A stretch of 64,000 nt of DNA from Adiantum capillus-veneris (taxonomy: Eukaryota > Streptophyta > Polypodiopsida > Polypodiales > Pteridaceae): positions 180,115,240 to 180,179,239 of the forward strand of contig CM043944.1 in the NCBI GenBank assembly GCA_014529385.2, written 5' to 3'. Under the pieces are notes generated by a model. The model worked only from the letters and a program-made list of their open reading frames with translations. It was not told the origin of the DNA and did no database searches. The position numbers were made by a program, and so were the translations under genes. How positions within the stretch are numbered: the first letter of the stretch is position 1; the number at the start of each line of letters is the position of its first letter. This document shows, in pieces, positions 52,672 through 63,250 of this stretch.

Positions 52672-53444
52672 TAATTCCAATAATTTGCTAGGATTTTTGT
52701 GGCAAGCGTTTCACGATACCGCACTTTGTAGGAAGATGCACTCCAAAGGAAGATGTCTGAAGGCATGTAACGTTGGGAAAACAATTTCTTGAAAGCTTGC
52801 CAAGTCCTTGTAGTGAGTGTCTTGGTGGCTATAGAAATCCACCACAGGATAGCACTCCCTCTAAGGAAAAAAATGGTGGCTCGGGAATAAAATTGATCCT
52901 TCTTGTGCAAGTGTTCTAGAACTCCTTATGGCTTATGCCCAGTAAGACAGAGCAATGAAGACGGGAGCACACCCAATGTGTGATGGACAAAGGGTAGGAG
53001 TGGTCAATAAGTTCGGGTTCTAGACAATGTTTTTTAAAAAATTCTAGTAAACTTTGGTAGGACCGGTATGCTTTCAGAAAAGCACAAGCTTAAAGTTTTG
53101 ATACCATTGTCATGGGGACAGGCACCATGTGCCGATGGAAAAGAGCATACTAAAAAAATTAAATAACTTCAAATAACAATTGAACTTAAAGGGAGACATG
53201 ATACAAGGTGGGGAGTAGAGGAGCTCCACCCCGAGAGAGCACTGGCCCCAAACGTTGGCATTCCTTTCAGTATTTCTTTATATTGCTTGAACTCAATACA
53301 CTTTTGGTACTCCATCCTCTGCATATTCACGCAGAAGCATGCCAAATAATGAGCCATTTTCTCATATTTAAAGTCTCTTGGCCTCTCAAAAGTAGTTAGA
53401 TGCAAAGCATCAAACAATAAAGCAACTAGTTCAAAAGCTGACAA
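52672..53444 (-). pseudogene. Gypsy-type gag fragment interrupted by the copia element
   Basis: The minus-strand frame from 52910 reads FLRGSAILWWISIATKTLTT, then TWQAFKKLFSQRYMPSDIF, the W-W...TW-xx-F-xx-x-F-xx-RY capsid pattern. The frame runs into the copia LTR at 52671. A further minus-strand frame (53444-53169) with LACFCVNMQRMEYQKCIEF may be the neighbouring part of the same gag. The remainder to the left of the copia element was not found. Confidence 0.6.
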
Positions 53445-53459
53445 TGCGTTTTGCGGAAA

Positions 53460-54169
53460 TATGTATATCTGTCATGTCACTAGCATAATTTGTGGGCATT
53501 TGTACAACTCTCATGTTAATATCTGCTTGAAATCTAGACCATCTATACTGCTTCCATGCCATCATACTCCATGTGATTTAGTGTGTGTGTTGGTCTCGCT
53601 TTATTTTGATGCATTTAGGTCCCCTCGATCCCATCAAAAGGGATCCCGTAAGTTGGTGGGAACTCGTCTTTAAAAATAGGCCTCTGCTTCTTCTGATTTT
53701 GCTTCTAATTCTTTGAGGGTTTAGGCCCCTTAGTTGGGGTCTACAAGTCGGCTCCATTCTTCAGTGTCTTGACATGTCAATAGTTTGTGACACATGACAT
53801 CTCCCTATACAAGCGACTGTAATCCATGAGACAAGATGCTAACAACTGTGCGGGTGAAGCCGTGGCTCTCACCAAATTTGTGGTGGTAATTGTTGACATA
53901 GATCTTGAGATGGGATCCAAGCACCGCTTCTTGGGGCCAAACAAACCCGAGAAGAGATGTAAAGTCAAACAAGGAAATGATCTAATAATACATTACCGTC
54001 CAAAATCAAGGTTGCACCACCCCTCAAGGTTGCTCAAGCATCAACATAAAATCTATTCGAAGCCCCTATGTCCCCATAGTAACAAAGAGATCTACAACAT
54101 CGGCCAAATGCAAGAATGTGCCAAGAATTAGTAGAATGTTTCGTTAAAAGAAAAGTCTCCCATGCCTAT
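53460..54169. other. Unassigned spacer
   Basis: A few short frames occur on both strands without family resemblance. It lies between the gag fragment and element C. Confidence 0.3.
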
Positions 54170-54453
54170 TGCTATCATGCTTCCAAAGTAGAGTGACAAG
54201 TTCTACTGGTGTTTGGGAGATGTCGTCTCACCACAAACACAATCCTAAGCATGCATACTTCTTAAATTTTGTGCACAATAAAAGAAAGAGAATAATTCTT
54301 ATAGACAAAAACATTGTTAATTTAAAATGCATCTTCATTTGCTTACTCTAGTGTAGCATTGTAAGCATTGACAAGGTTCATATTATCCTTAAGCTAGGTT
54401 CCTTGCATCCATATAGCACCTTTAAAAGGATAATTCTTAAACTTAACTAGACA

Positions 54454-54642
54454 TCACTGGATAATCTTACCATTTCTTAGTACCTTGTCTTTGTGTTGAA
54501 GGATCGATTCGGGTTGCGATACCTCTTCTTGATCTTCGATCTCTGGCGGGTCCTCCATTATTGGTTCTTTTGGTGGTTCTCCTTTGTAAGGCATGAGTAG
54601 GCTCACATGGTTAGCATGGTGAATGAGCCAATCATTGGGCAA
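54454..54642 (-). pseudogene. Integrase tail and chromodomain start (element C)
   Basis: A 62-codon frame contains LIHHANHVSLLMPYKGEPP and PESILQHKDKVLRNGKIIQ, the linker and first strand of a chromodomain. It aligns with 17300-17575 of element B and helps read that decayed copy. Confidence 0.65.
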
Positions 54643-54699
54643 CTTTAACTAATAATCCATCTCATTGATTGGCTTAAGAATTTTAAAAGAAAGAACCAT

Positions 54700-55860
54700 A
54701 GTATCTTTTTGCTAGTTTAGTATTATTCTCTTGGTGGCTCGTAGGATTATTGCTCGGAGTATGCCTTAGAGAAGCCTTGAGAAAATTTAGCAAGACCCAA
54801 TCATTTTTATTAAAGGCTAAGGCTCTTCTAAGTTTATTAGCAGCAACCATGTTTGCCTTTGCTTTGTGATGAATATAACCTCTTTAATCTTTGGAAAAGA
54901 TTCTTGCTCGGCTATATTCATCGTCAGCAGCAAAGATCTTCCCATGTACTTTCAGTGGTAAGGGACTTTTGCATCTTCCCTCTTTAACCTTGAGAGGTGC
55001 TTTCCCCATAGAAGTATGTACAATGTCATTGTACGTATACTCTATAAGAGGTAAGTACTTATCTCATTGAGAACATTTGATCTACTTCCATGACATAGGC
55101 TTTTAGTAGATTCAAGAATCATTAGATTAGTTATTTCAATTTGGTCATCCGCCGTTTGTGGACGATAGGCCAAAAGAAAAATTTAATCTACTTCCTAGAT
55201 TCTCAAAGAGACCCTTCTAGAAATTATTGGTCATTCTAGGATCGTTGTTGGACACTATGGATATTGGCAAGCCATGATACTTAAAAATTTGAGATCTAAA
55301 GAGGGTTTCCATTTAATGTACCTCAATAGTCTTTTTGACAAGCATAGAGTGTGTTTTCTTGCTAAGCCTGTTGACTAAAACAATCCAAGACTTTGCTTCC
55401 CTCGATCAAATTTCAATTTTTGATATACCACACATTTTGAAACATACTCTTGTATATTTACTTTTCATGGTAGACCAACAGAAATACATTTCTACTCCTC
55501 AAAGCGTAGATTATGAAATCCCTCTTGCCCTGCATAATGAGAAGCATGGGATTCATACATGAATTTCTTATTGTATGGGTGAGTAACACCTAGCCTATTA
55601 CGGTTTGGAAGATAATCATCCTTCAAAGTGAATTGTTCTTTTTTTATTCCCTAATGCAAAGGCTGTAATTACCTACTTAAAGTCTTCATCAATAGCATAC
55701 TCATCTATCATAAAAGATAGATCATTGTGAGTTGCTAAAGACACCACATTTACCCTTGGCCGTTGTGAAAGTGCATTGACACTTGATTGTGCTTGCCAGC
55801 AATGTGAGTAGTATGAAATTTAAATTGCGAAAGAAAATTTTCCCACCTCATTTGTTTGTC
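54700..55860 (-). pseudogene. Integrase remnant (element C)
   Basis: Only short blocks in shifting frames align with element B's integrase. The region corresponding to the zinc-binding domain is near 55550 and to the last catalytic block near 55150. No frame above 40 codons is usable. Identification rests mainly on position between RNase H and chromodomain. Confidence 0.5.
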
Positions 55861-55877
55861 GAAGAGCTTGATTTGCA

Positions 55878-56060
55878 TCATGGATTTCTTGAGGCTTTAT
55901 GATTCATTCGTAGGATGAATGGAGCCCCCAAGAGATAGTGCTTCCATGTGTCTAGGGCATGTAGAATAGCTAAAAGCTCTTTTTTGTATATGCCCAAGAC
56001 TCGCTCATCGGCATTGAGCCTTCGACTCTCATATGCTATGGCATGCGCTTCTTGAAGCAA
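55878..56060 (-). pseudogene. RNase H fragment (element C)
   Basis: The frame reads HAIAYESRRLNADERVLGIY, KELLAILHALDTWKHYLLGA, then PFILRMNHKAS. It matches 15805-15960 of element B (catalytic Glu region). The third catalytic Asp is changed to Asn (TDH to MNH). Confidence 0.75.
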
Positions 56061-56191
56061 GACTGCTCCAAGGCAATCACCTCAAGCATCAATTGGACCT
56101 CAAATGGCTATGAGAGATCCGGAAGCATGAGGACTAGTTGAGAGATAAGCTTCTCTTTGAGCTTGTCAAAAGCATTTTGTCCTTTATCACT

Positions 56192-57060
56192 TCATGAGTA
56201 CTTAACATTCTTCCTTGTTAAGTAATGCAATGGTCCTGGTATTTGAGAAAATTTTGCTATGAAGCATCTATAGTATGCACACATGCCAATAAACCTTCTT
56301 AGCACATGTAGATTTGGATTAGGCCATGTTTTTATTACCTCCAACTTTGATGTATCCCTACAGATACCATGTTGAGATAATGTGGCCTTAATATTGAATT
56401 TCTTGTAGAAAAACTTCACTTTTCTTTTGATTATGAAAAGCTTATTCTCTCACACAACTTGAAAGATTACCTGGAGGTGTCCCTTGTACTCCTCAACAGA
56501 ATTTGAGTGACCTGAAGACTTTTGTCCATCGTCGATCTAAATACAGCTGGAGCATTTGTTAGTGATCGTATTTAGTGCTCTAGAGTCGACACACGTGATA
56601 TGTGTCATATTTCTTTTGCACTAAAAGTAATGATGAGCAGAATAGAGAGGAGCTAGGCCTCACCATCCCTTTTTCCACTAGTTCATGCAATTGCCTCATG
56701 TTCTCCTCTTGTTGAGCTTGTGAAACTCAATAAGGAGTTTATTAGGTGATGAGCTTCCTGATAGGAGCTCAATTTAATGGTCATCATCCCCTCGTCTTGG
56801 AAGTAAGTCCATAGGGATATCATCGATGAACACATCTTGGAATCCTTTTAGAAAGTTAGACAAGTCTAACTCTTCTTGATTCCTACCATTCACCTTTGAT
56901 GAAACATTAAGACCTTTTAGGGACTCTTTGACAAAAATCATGTACGCAGAAAACTGAGCTCTTCATTGATTTATCAAGGGCAAGAGGATTTACAAGTGGT
57001 ATAGTACGGCCAGACTCATTGATATCTATACACATGTTCTTTCCCTAAAGGTGAAGTAGA
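56192..57060 (-). pseudogene. Reverse transcriptase remnant (element C)
   Basis: The thumb/connection block TSKLEVIKTWPNPNLHVL-RRFIGMCAYYRCFI is clear at 56419-56192. The palm is largely deleted: catalytic DD was not found, and the stretch 56450-56900 shows only short matches to B. The upstream linker (LSNFLKGFQDVFIDDIPMDLLP-like) is near 56790-56870. Confidence 0.65.
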
Positions 57061-57175
57061 TTCTCCTCTCAGGGAGCTTCATGATGGCAACCATGCGATC
57101 AAACCATGGCACCCCTAGGATAGCATCCTCATGTTGGAGAGGAGAGATGAAAAATTCTTCTTTGTTGACAGAGCT

Positions 57176-57925
57176 TTAGACATGAAGCCTCAACTTCCCA
57201 ATCAAGGGAGTAATGGAGGCTTGCTGTCCCTTGAAAGCTGTGTCAGCTGCTACAATATCTCCCATCTCAAAAGGTTGAATGCCCAACTTCGTGGACAACT
57301 CTGTTGATATGAAGTCGTGAGTAGAGCCAGGGTCAAACAAGATGAAGGAATCATGCTTCCTTACCTTTCCCCAAGCATAGGAGAGAGACGATCCTTTGCA
57401 ATGAGCATCCTCTTTTGGATCTTCGATGGTGGAATCCCTAGGAGTCTCATTGCGAGCATTTTTCTTGGGACAAGAATGATAGCCATGTCCTTGCTCCCCA
57501 CACTTAAAACACTTATGGTCCTTGCAAAAAGATTCAAGCTCTTCATGAGGGAGTTTGTTTTTACCTTTGTAAACTCCCTCCTCCTTGGACCTATTGTTGT
57601 TGTTGTAGGAAGTGCCTTGGGAAGAATTTTGGACATTGGTTTTTCCCTTTGCATCATTTTTGTCTTTGCTTTCCATGGGTTTGAAATTCTCTCTAGCCCC
57701 TTGTTGGAAATTGATGCAGAAAGAAACCATGGTGTGGTGGATTACTTCGGTAATAGAACCAGATTGTTGGGAGCTGACATACTTGGCAATTTCTTCAGGT
57801 AATCCCGCACAAAATTTTTGCCTTTGCTTGGCAAAGTCTATCTTTTGATAGACAGTAGCCTTGAGATGTAAATCCCAAAACTTGTCCACATATTTGTGGA
57901 TAGAATCATAAGAGAGAAGCCTCAA
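57176..57925 (-). pseudogene. Gag C-terminus with zinc knuckle plus protease (element C)
   Basis: This 249-codon open frame is the best preserved gag/protease of the family. It begins in the capsid (YDSIHKYVDKFWDLHLKATV), continues through an Asn/Lys-rich linker, has the zinc knuckle CFKCGEQGHGYHSC (C-x2-C-x4-H-x4-C) around residues 139-152, and then LFDPGSTHDFIS with the catalytic Asp intact (D-P-G-S). Its upstream capsid part is in frames that reach 58060. It shows that the Glu in element B's protease is a mutation. Confidence 0.8.
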
Positions 57926-58071
57926 ACTCCGTCACTCGGTGAGCACTTTGTCTTTTGCATCACTTGCAAGGAATTGCTTCATGATGGAAACTCGTAGAGT
58001 TTTCCATGCCTTTGGGGCTTCACCGTTTCCAAAAGGCTAGCCCACCATTGACGAGCCGATTTTTGGAAGTG

Positions 58072-59029
58072 TGTTGGACGGGAGCGACTCACACACCCAT
58101 GAAGTGCATGCAAACACTACCTAGATCAACATAATGTCAATCGAGGACACAGATGACACGATAGGCACACGAAGGAAATCTCTTTATCTTGTTACGCTGA
58201 GACTATCCTACACATACAACACTCTGGAAGGCCAACTAAACCACAATCAAGAACCTCACTGCTCTCAACTACACCACCTAGCCACATACACACATACGGA
58301 AGGTAACTCACCTAATCATGCCAGATTCGTATGAAACTTAAGGAACACCATCCCCTCACTAGGATACACCTATCCCTACGCTTCTACACTCAAAACCCTC
58401 ACTCTAAACCTGTCTCCGGAAAACGCGTAGGATGACAGAGCAAAATTTTGAAAGTGCCCAAAACTAAAATTTATGAGTACCTATGCGTAGCTTATGTTGC
58501 CACTATTATATAGACTACTAGCACGCAGAAAATAGACATCATTTGATACACTTACGGCCACAAATAGCTCGTAGATGCATCGGCGCGTGTGCTTCATCTC
58601 GCGTGCAATGCTTGGCGTTGTCGCATAGCTCTCCTCGAGCCTACAACAATGGTGCAATCATATCTCCAATGTGTTGAGCGAGCCAGGCGTAGAGAGAGGA
58701 TAAAGCTCACACTCACTCTCTTTCTCTCTCACACATAGTAGACATCAGAGCTAAAGTTTTGATTATGATTAAAGTCCTCTTTACAAAATGACCTAGGTAC
58801 CTTATATACTAAGGCTACCTTAGGTTTAACCAAAAATGGGGTTGAAAGGGTCAAATGGCTTTGTATTTACAATCTGGAAGTGCCATTGCACCCCGGCTTC
58901 TGAAACTAGAATAAGTACTCATTGCAAATGATGTTTATAGCCATAATCCACAGCATTTCATTACTCGCAAAAGATAAGACTTTGGTACGAAACTTGAGTT
59001 ATGTTGCGTTGTTGACCCAACGGTCAACA
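58072..59029 (-). repeat. LTR of element E (about 958 bp)
   Basis: It starts TGTTGGAC on the plus strand and ends GGTCAACA, followed on the right by a minus-strand polypurine tract. It is therefore the 3' LTR of a minus-strand element whose interior lies at higher coordinates. It interrupts the gag of element C. It is related to the element D LTR. The last 20 bases form a perfect hairpin (see 59010-59029). Confidence 0.65.
59010..59029. repeat. Terminal hairpin of element E LTR
   Basis: TGTTGACC-CAAC-GGTCAACA has 8-bp perfect arms. A second copy with a different loop is at 59681-59700. Confidence 0.9.
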
Positions 59030-59109
59030 TTCCCCCCTTGGGCGTTCATGTCGTCCCTGACATGACTTGATTGTCGATGGCGATGTGGTCTTGGCTGTCG
59101 TTTTGTTGT
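59030..59109 (-). other. Polypurine tract and 3' internal tail of element E
   Basis: The minus strand reads ...GACGACATGAACGCCCAAGG then GGGGAA into the LTR start. The 'GACGACATGAACGCC-AAGGGGGGAA' arrangement is typical of the 3' end of plant LTR elements. It joins the helicase fragment at about 59109. Confidence 0.65.
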
Positions 59110-59605
<496 letters not shown>

Positions 59606-59867
59606 TTTTGAGATCCTCTGATTACCCTTATGTCTGCTCTTTGTCATTGAGGACTTCTTTGTTCTTGAGTTATGTTGTGTTGTTGACCTAGCGGTCAACA
59701 CTTTGCTGTCGTATTGGCTTCATCTGTTGCACCGCTTGTATCTTTGTCAAACCACAACAAGAACTATGATCCATTAGAGCGGACATCTATCATCATAACC
59801 ATTCATCTTTTGAGATCCTTTGATTACTTTTATGTCTACGCTTCTTCATTGGGGACTTATTTGTTCC
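59606..59867 (+). repeat. 60-bp direct repeat and duplicated LTR end
   Basis: 59606-59665 and 59808-59867 share TTTTGAGATCCT-TGATTAC, TTATGTCT and GAGGACTT/GGGGACTT. Between them, 59665-59700 duplicates the last 36 bp of the element E LTR (58994-59029), including its terminal hairpin. Confidence 0.75.
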
Positions 59868-60437
59868 TGTGCAATCATGTTGTTAGTGTTGTTTGTAGCT
59901 TTGTCATTGAAGGCCATTCTGTGACTCGCCATTGAGGAGAAGTATGCTATGATCTGAAATTGGTGCTCCAATTCATTTGTCAATTGATTTGAGTGGCATT
60001 TCCTTATTGTTGATGTAGAAGGAATATGTACAAGAGGATGGTGATAGGTGTCTTGAGATTAGTGTCTAAAACCTGGATGACCAAAGGGAAAAAACCCGGT
60101 GGGAAAAAAAAATGCCTTTTGTGGTATACGCTCTTATTGGAGTTGAGAAGTTGAACGTGAAGTACATGTTCATGAAAGGTGAGTGCTTGCGTGAAACACG
60201 AAAATAGTGCCTGATGCAAGTGCCAATTATTGGACACTCTATATGCATATGAGAAATTTGTCAACAAAAGCATGCAATGCGAAAGAAGGAGATGATGGGT
60301 GTTTCAAGGAATAAATGTAGCACATGTGACCTCAAAAGATGTTTCAATAGCTTCCACCTTTCCAAGAAGGTTTGTTGATGTAGGAGTTTCTCCACTCATA
60401 TCTCACTGTGCTCAGTACGTGAGTGTCTTTTGCCTCC
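59868..60437. other. Unassigned spacer
   Basis: Short frames only, with no domain recognised. It may be the R/U5 side of an LTR-like unit whose TATA box is at 60438. Confidence 0.3.
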
Positions 60438-60444
60438 TTTTATA
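60438..60444 (-). promoter_or_regulatory. TATA-like motif beside the structured arrays
   Basis: The minus strand reads AACCTATAAAAGGAGG, almost the same as the element A LTR TATA (CCTATAAAAGGGG at 2050). Both repeat arrays (60575-60655 and 60703-60932) lie upstream of it on the minus strand. Confidence 0.45.
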
Positions 60445-60574
60445 GGTTAAAAGGGTTTCCCTCTCTCATGAGAGGTAACCATGCGTAGCCGCCGTTGTGT
60501 AGATAAGTCCAAATCGGACCCTCCAATCCATCCAGGTGTGGCCGCCCTTGAGAAGACAAGTCCCCTTTTGAATT

Positions 60575-60655
60575 CGGCCATCGGCCACTGGCCATTGAAT
60601 TCCGGCCACCGGCCACCGGCCATTGACTACTGGCCACCGGCCAATCGGCCAACTG
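60575..60655 (+). repeat. 28-bp higher-order repeat of CGGCCAC heptamers
   Basis: Two full 28-bp units (60575-60602, 60603-60630) and a partial third (60631-60655) each hold three GGCC-centred blocks spaced 7, 7 and 14 bp. Unit 1 reads CGGCCAT-CGGCCAC and TGGCCATTGAATTC; unit 2 is CGGCCAC twice, then CGGCCATTGACTAC. Confidence 0.9.
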
Positions 60656-60702
60656 TTTTTTGACCACTTTTCGGCCCCATCCTCTAGTCCATTGGTCACG
60701 TG

Positions 60703-60932
60703 CACACAGATCCACCGATTTAGGCAGTGTGTAAATGCTCATCTTGGTGTAGATTCGCCGATTTAGGCAACACCAGTTATCTATGCAGATTCGTCGATTT
60801 AGGCAGCACACTGAAAAAGTACAGATTCACAAGGCTAAATGCAGATTCGCCAATTTAGGCAGCATTAATGCAGATTCGCCGATTTAGGAAGCACGTCTTG
60901 CTGGTGTAGACTCGCCGGATGAGGCAACACCG
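60703..60932 (+). repeat. Array of hairpin units with conserved core and covarying arms
   Basis: Six units share a 19-nt core, consensus AGATTCGCCGATTTAGGCA, at 60708-60726, 60751-60769, 60787-60805, 60843-60861, 60872-60890 and 60908-60926; a seventh, degenerate one is near 60823. Flanking arms differ but remain complementary: CACAC/GTGTG, TGGTGT/ACACCA, TGC/GCA, AATGC/GCATT, TGC/GCA and GGTGT/ACACC. An inner GCC/GGC stem is kept in most, including the unit whose loop changed to GGATGA. Confidence 0.9.
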
Positions 60933-60959
60933 ATGACAAAATCATGCTGTAGTGGCTAG

Positions 60960-61250
60960 CCACCACTGCAACTGGTATGACTTTGTTACCCGTGTACATA
61001 CTGAAAGTGATTTGGATTTGGACTTATATTGTGGAATTGGAATTGGAATTGGATTGGGATTTGGTATCTGGTGATTATTACGGTAGTGTTTATGTGATGA
61101 GACTTGACATTATGAGATTGATGATGAGTGTAACCAATGATATCCTGATTCATCAGGGTATGACATATACTGCGTATTCTAGTGGTATGGGACACTAGAA
61201 TAGGTAGTATGTGGATGACGGCAGGCATAAGCGATGTTGTCTATTTTTAT
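60960..61250. other. Spacer with (GGAATT)3
   Basis: GGAATTGGAATTGGAATTGG lies near 61034-61053. No coding region is supported by family resemblance. Confidence 0.4.
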
Positions 61251-61690
61251 GGATCTCCTTACTATTTGATACATAATTCTAATCATTGTTTTTGACAAGT
61301 ATTGTTTGTAGACTTTTATCTTCACAACTGAGGACAGTTGCTTTCCAACGGAGAGGTATGTTATGGAAATGATATTTTATTGTTTATTGCAGCTGTGACA
61401 AGAGGAAAAGACCGGATCAAGCTAGGCGTATGCGAATGGAGATATATATATTGTACATTTTATTGTTTAAGTGCTCTTTTATGAGCTTTGGCCATTTATG
61501 ACCGGTCAGCAAGTTTGTACTCAATTTGACCATTCAAGAAATCTATAAATGAAATACGTGCAAGAGGGAAATGGTCACTCTTGCACGGAGGGAGATTGCA
61601 CCCAATGTCTATGTACTTCTTCTCTCTCGTCGTGCTGGTGTAGCACTCCGCTCTAGGAGGTGCGCCTGCACGTGCGTTGTCTTGCTCTTA

Positions 61691-61727
<37 letters not shown>

Positions 61728-62540
61728 CTCTCTGTTCGCTTATGGCCTCGATTATGTGCTACGAAACTCGTTAGGTATGTAGATTTGTTTGTTTATGGCT
61801 TGCTCTATGCTATTTTAAGTATTTTGCAGGAAATTCCGCGCTCTCGTTTGTAGCAATTATCAATAGAAATGATTAAAATTACCCAAAAAAGAACTATTTT
61901 GGATGATTTTCTGATAGTATATATACTATTTACACTCATCGAGAAGATATTCTCAGTGAATTTTTCCTTGATGATGGATTATAAGGGCATTATTAGGTAA
62001 TTTTGCAAAAAATCACAGGTTAACATCAAACTTTTCCTCCCTCTTCAAACATTACCCATAATTACTTAGTACTTAGTGCACTTCCACCCCTCCTAGATCG
62101 CGTAATTCAAGACGACTGTGTGCATGGGTTGGACAATCGTGTCTATGCATAGCCGTGCTTGGCTCTACCATGCTATGAAGATCAATGCAGTTCAAACCAT
62201 TATGATGTGCAAGAGCTGGGTCTTAAGTAATTAACTCAAGGGTTTTTGATGTCGAGGTTTGTTGCTGATGTCTTTCAAAGAGAAAATATTGTAGCTTGTG
62301 TGGTCTCTGTTTAATTGTACCCTCAGGATGCTTTAGCACACTAATTGCTTGAGCTGTTGGTACTACTTTTGACTGTTGTCGAGCTTTTTCTCGTCATTGG
62401 TAGCTTGGTCTGGTTAGTGTTGTATGGTGTGGTGGAGTCTTTTGAGACTTAACTTGCCATTGGTTGATTGGTTTTATGGTTTGTGGAGAAGATACGTGCT
62501 CCTTTTTTCTTCCAAACCATTTTCATGCTAGTTTCCTTTC
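61251..62540. other. Spacer with CT microsatellite and TATA-like site
   Basis: A plus-strand CTATAAATG lies near 61541 and a CT tract at 61691-61733. No domain or repeat family is recognised elsewhere. Confidence 0.4.
61691..61733. repeat. (CT)n microsatellite, interrupted once
   Basis: CT repeats with a single TT interruption near 61711. Confidence 0.95.
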
Positions 62541-63024
62541 TCAGAGATGCTCGTCTCGGTGTTTTAACCCTTGGAACCTTCTTTTGTTTTGTTGGTGAAG
62601 TTTTAGGCACCTAGATCTGAATTGGTTTATCCTTAAGCTGTGCTTTTGGTACCCAAATTTGCCTGACTCCTTGCATGCTACTTGTAGCATTTGATTGTCG
62701 AGGGGATGGAGAAGATTGACTACTTCGTGGTTTGGTCTGCTGATTGCTTCTTTTCCATTCCTCCTTGCTTGATGCAATTGGAACAATGAGTTTCCATCCT
62801 TTAGGTGATAGCTTTAGCTGATTTGTATCCCAATCAGGTACTTCTTTGTATGTTTGCATCCAGGGAATTCCAAGAATCTTCGTCTCATTCATGTGTTCAT
62901 CTAGTAAGCATACAAATTGATGAGGACATGAACATCCATGTACTATCACGTTCAAGTTGACTACTCCCAATGTTGGAGTTGGGTTCTCGTTGCATCCTTT
63001 GATTGTCATTATTCTTGCTATCAA
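62541..63024 (-). pseudogene. Gypsy-type protease fragment and following linker
   Basis: A 137-codon minus-strand frame carries GVVNLNVIVHGCSCPHQFVC, then ETKILGIPWMQTYKEVPDWD, the retropepsin end motif ILG-xPW. SRQIWVPKAQLKD-like linker sequence similar to the remnants at 26430-27700 follows. The catalytic Asp part is not in the frame. It probably belongs to the same family as the remnant at 26430-29212. Confidence 0.55.
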
Positions 63025-63051
63025 TGCTTGACTCGTTGCCTTCTTGTACGT

Positions 63052-63250
63052 TGTCGGAAAGTGTGCGGTCTAGCTGGGAAGGTGCAGAACCTCTGGCTGT
63101 GAGAGTTTATGATGAGAGTCACAAACCCTTTGCGAGAAAGAGTTTGTAGAGAATCACCAACCCTCTTTCTAAGGGTGACAGAGAATCTAAGAGCGTTCGT
63201 GACAACAAAGTCACAAACCCTGTTTCCTATCGTGCTTGGAAATTGCTTGT
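63052..63250. repeat. LTR-like segment related to the element A LTR end
   Basis: TGTCGGAAAGTGTGCGGTCT, then GGAAGGTGCAGAACCTCTGG and CTGTGAGAGTTT, parallels 884-938 of element A (TGTCGAGAAATTTGCGGTCT ... GGCTGTGAGAGTTT). No primer site adjoins, so the junction with the protease fragment at 63024 is probably a rearrangement. The right edge is undefined. Confidence 0.5.

Larger units (their letters stand above)
54170..58071 (-). mobile_element. Ty3/gypsy chromovirus, element C (truncated relative of B)
   Basis: Minus-strand blocks collinear with element B are gag with zinc knuckle and protease (57925-57176), RT thumb (56419-56192), RNase H (56060-55878), integrase remnants, and chromodomain tail (54642-54454). 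Nucleotide similarity to B extends past the coding region (54185-54360 against 17500-17740). Element C's gag stops at 58071, where the element E LTR begins. The region between 55.8 and 54.7 kb is heavily decayed. Confidence 0.8.

Noticed and set aside
57317-57802. 161-codon plus-strand frame
   Set aside because: It is antisense to the gag/protease of element C and has no domain of its own.
60440-60811. 123-codon minus-strand frame with repeated CCLNRRI
   Set aside because: The repetition comes from the hairpin units and the GGCC array. Unit spacing is not a multiple of three, so a coding role is unlikely.
61541-61735. Plus-strand gene promoter
   Set aside because: The TATA-like site is followed only by a CT microsatellite and short frames with no family resemblance.
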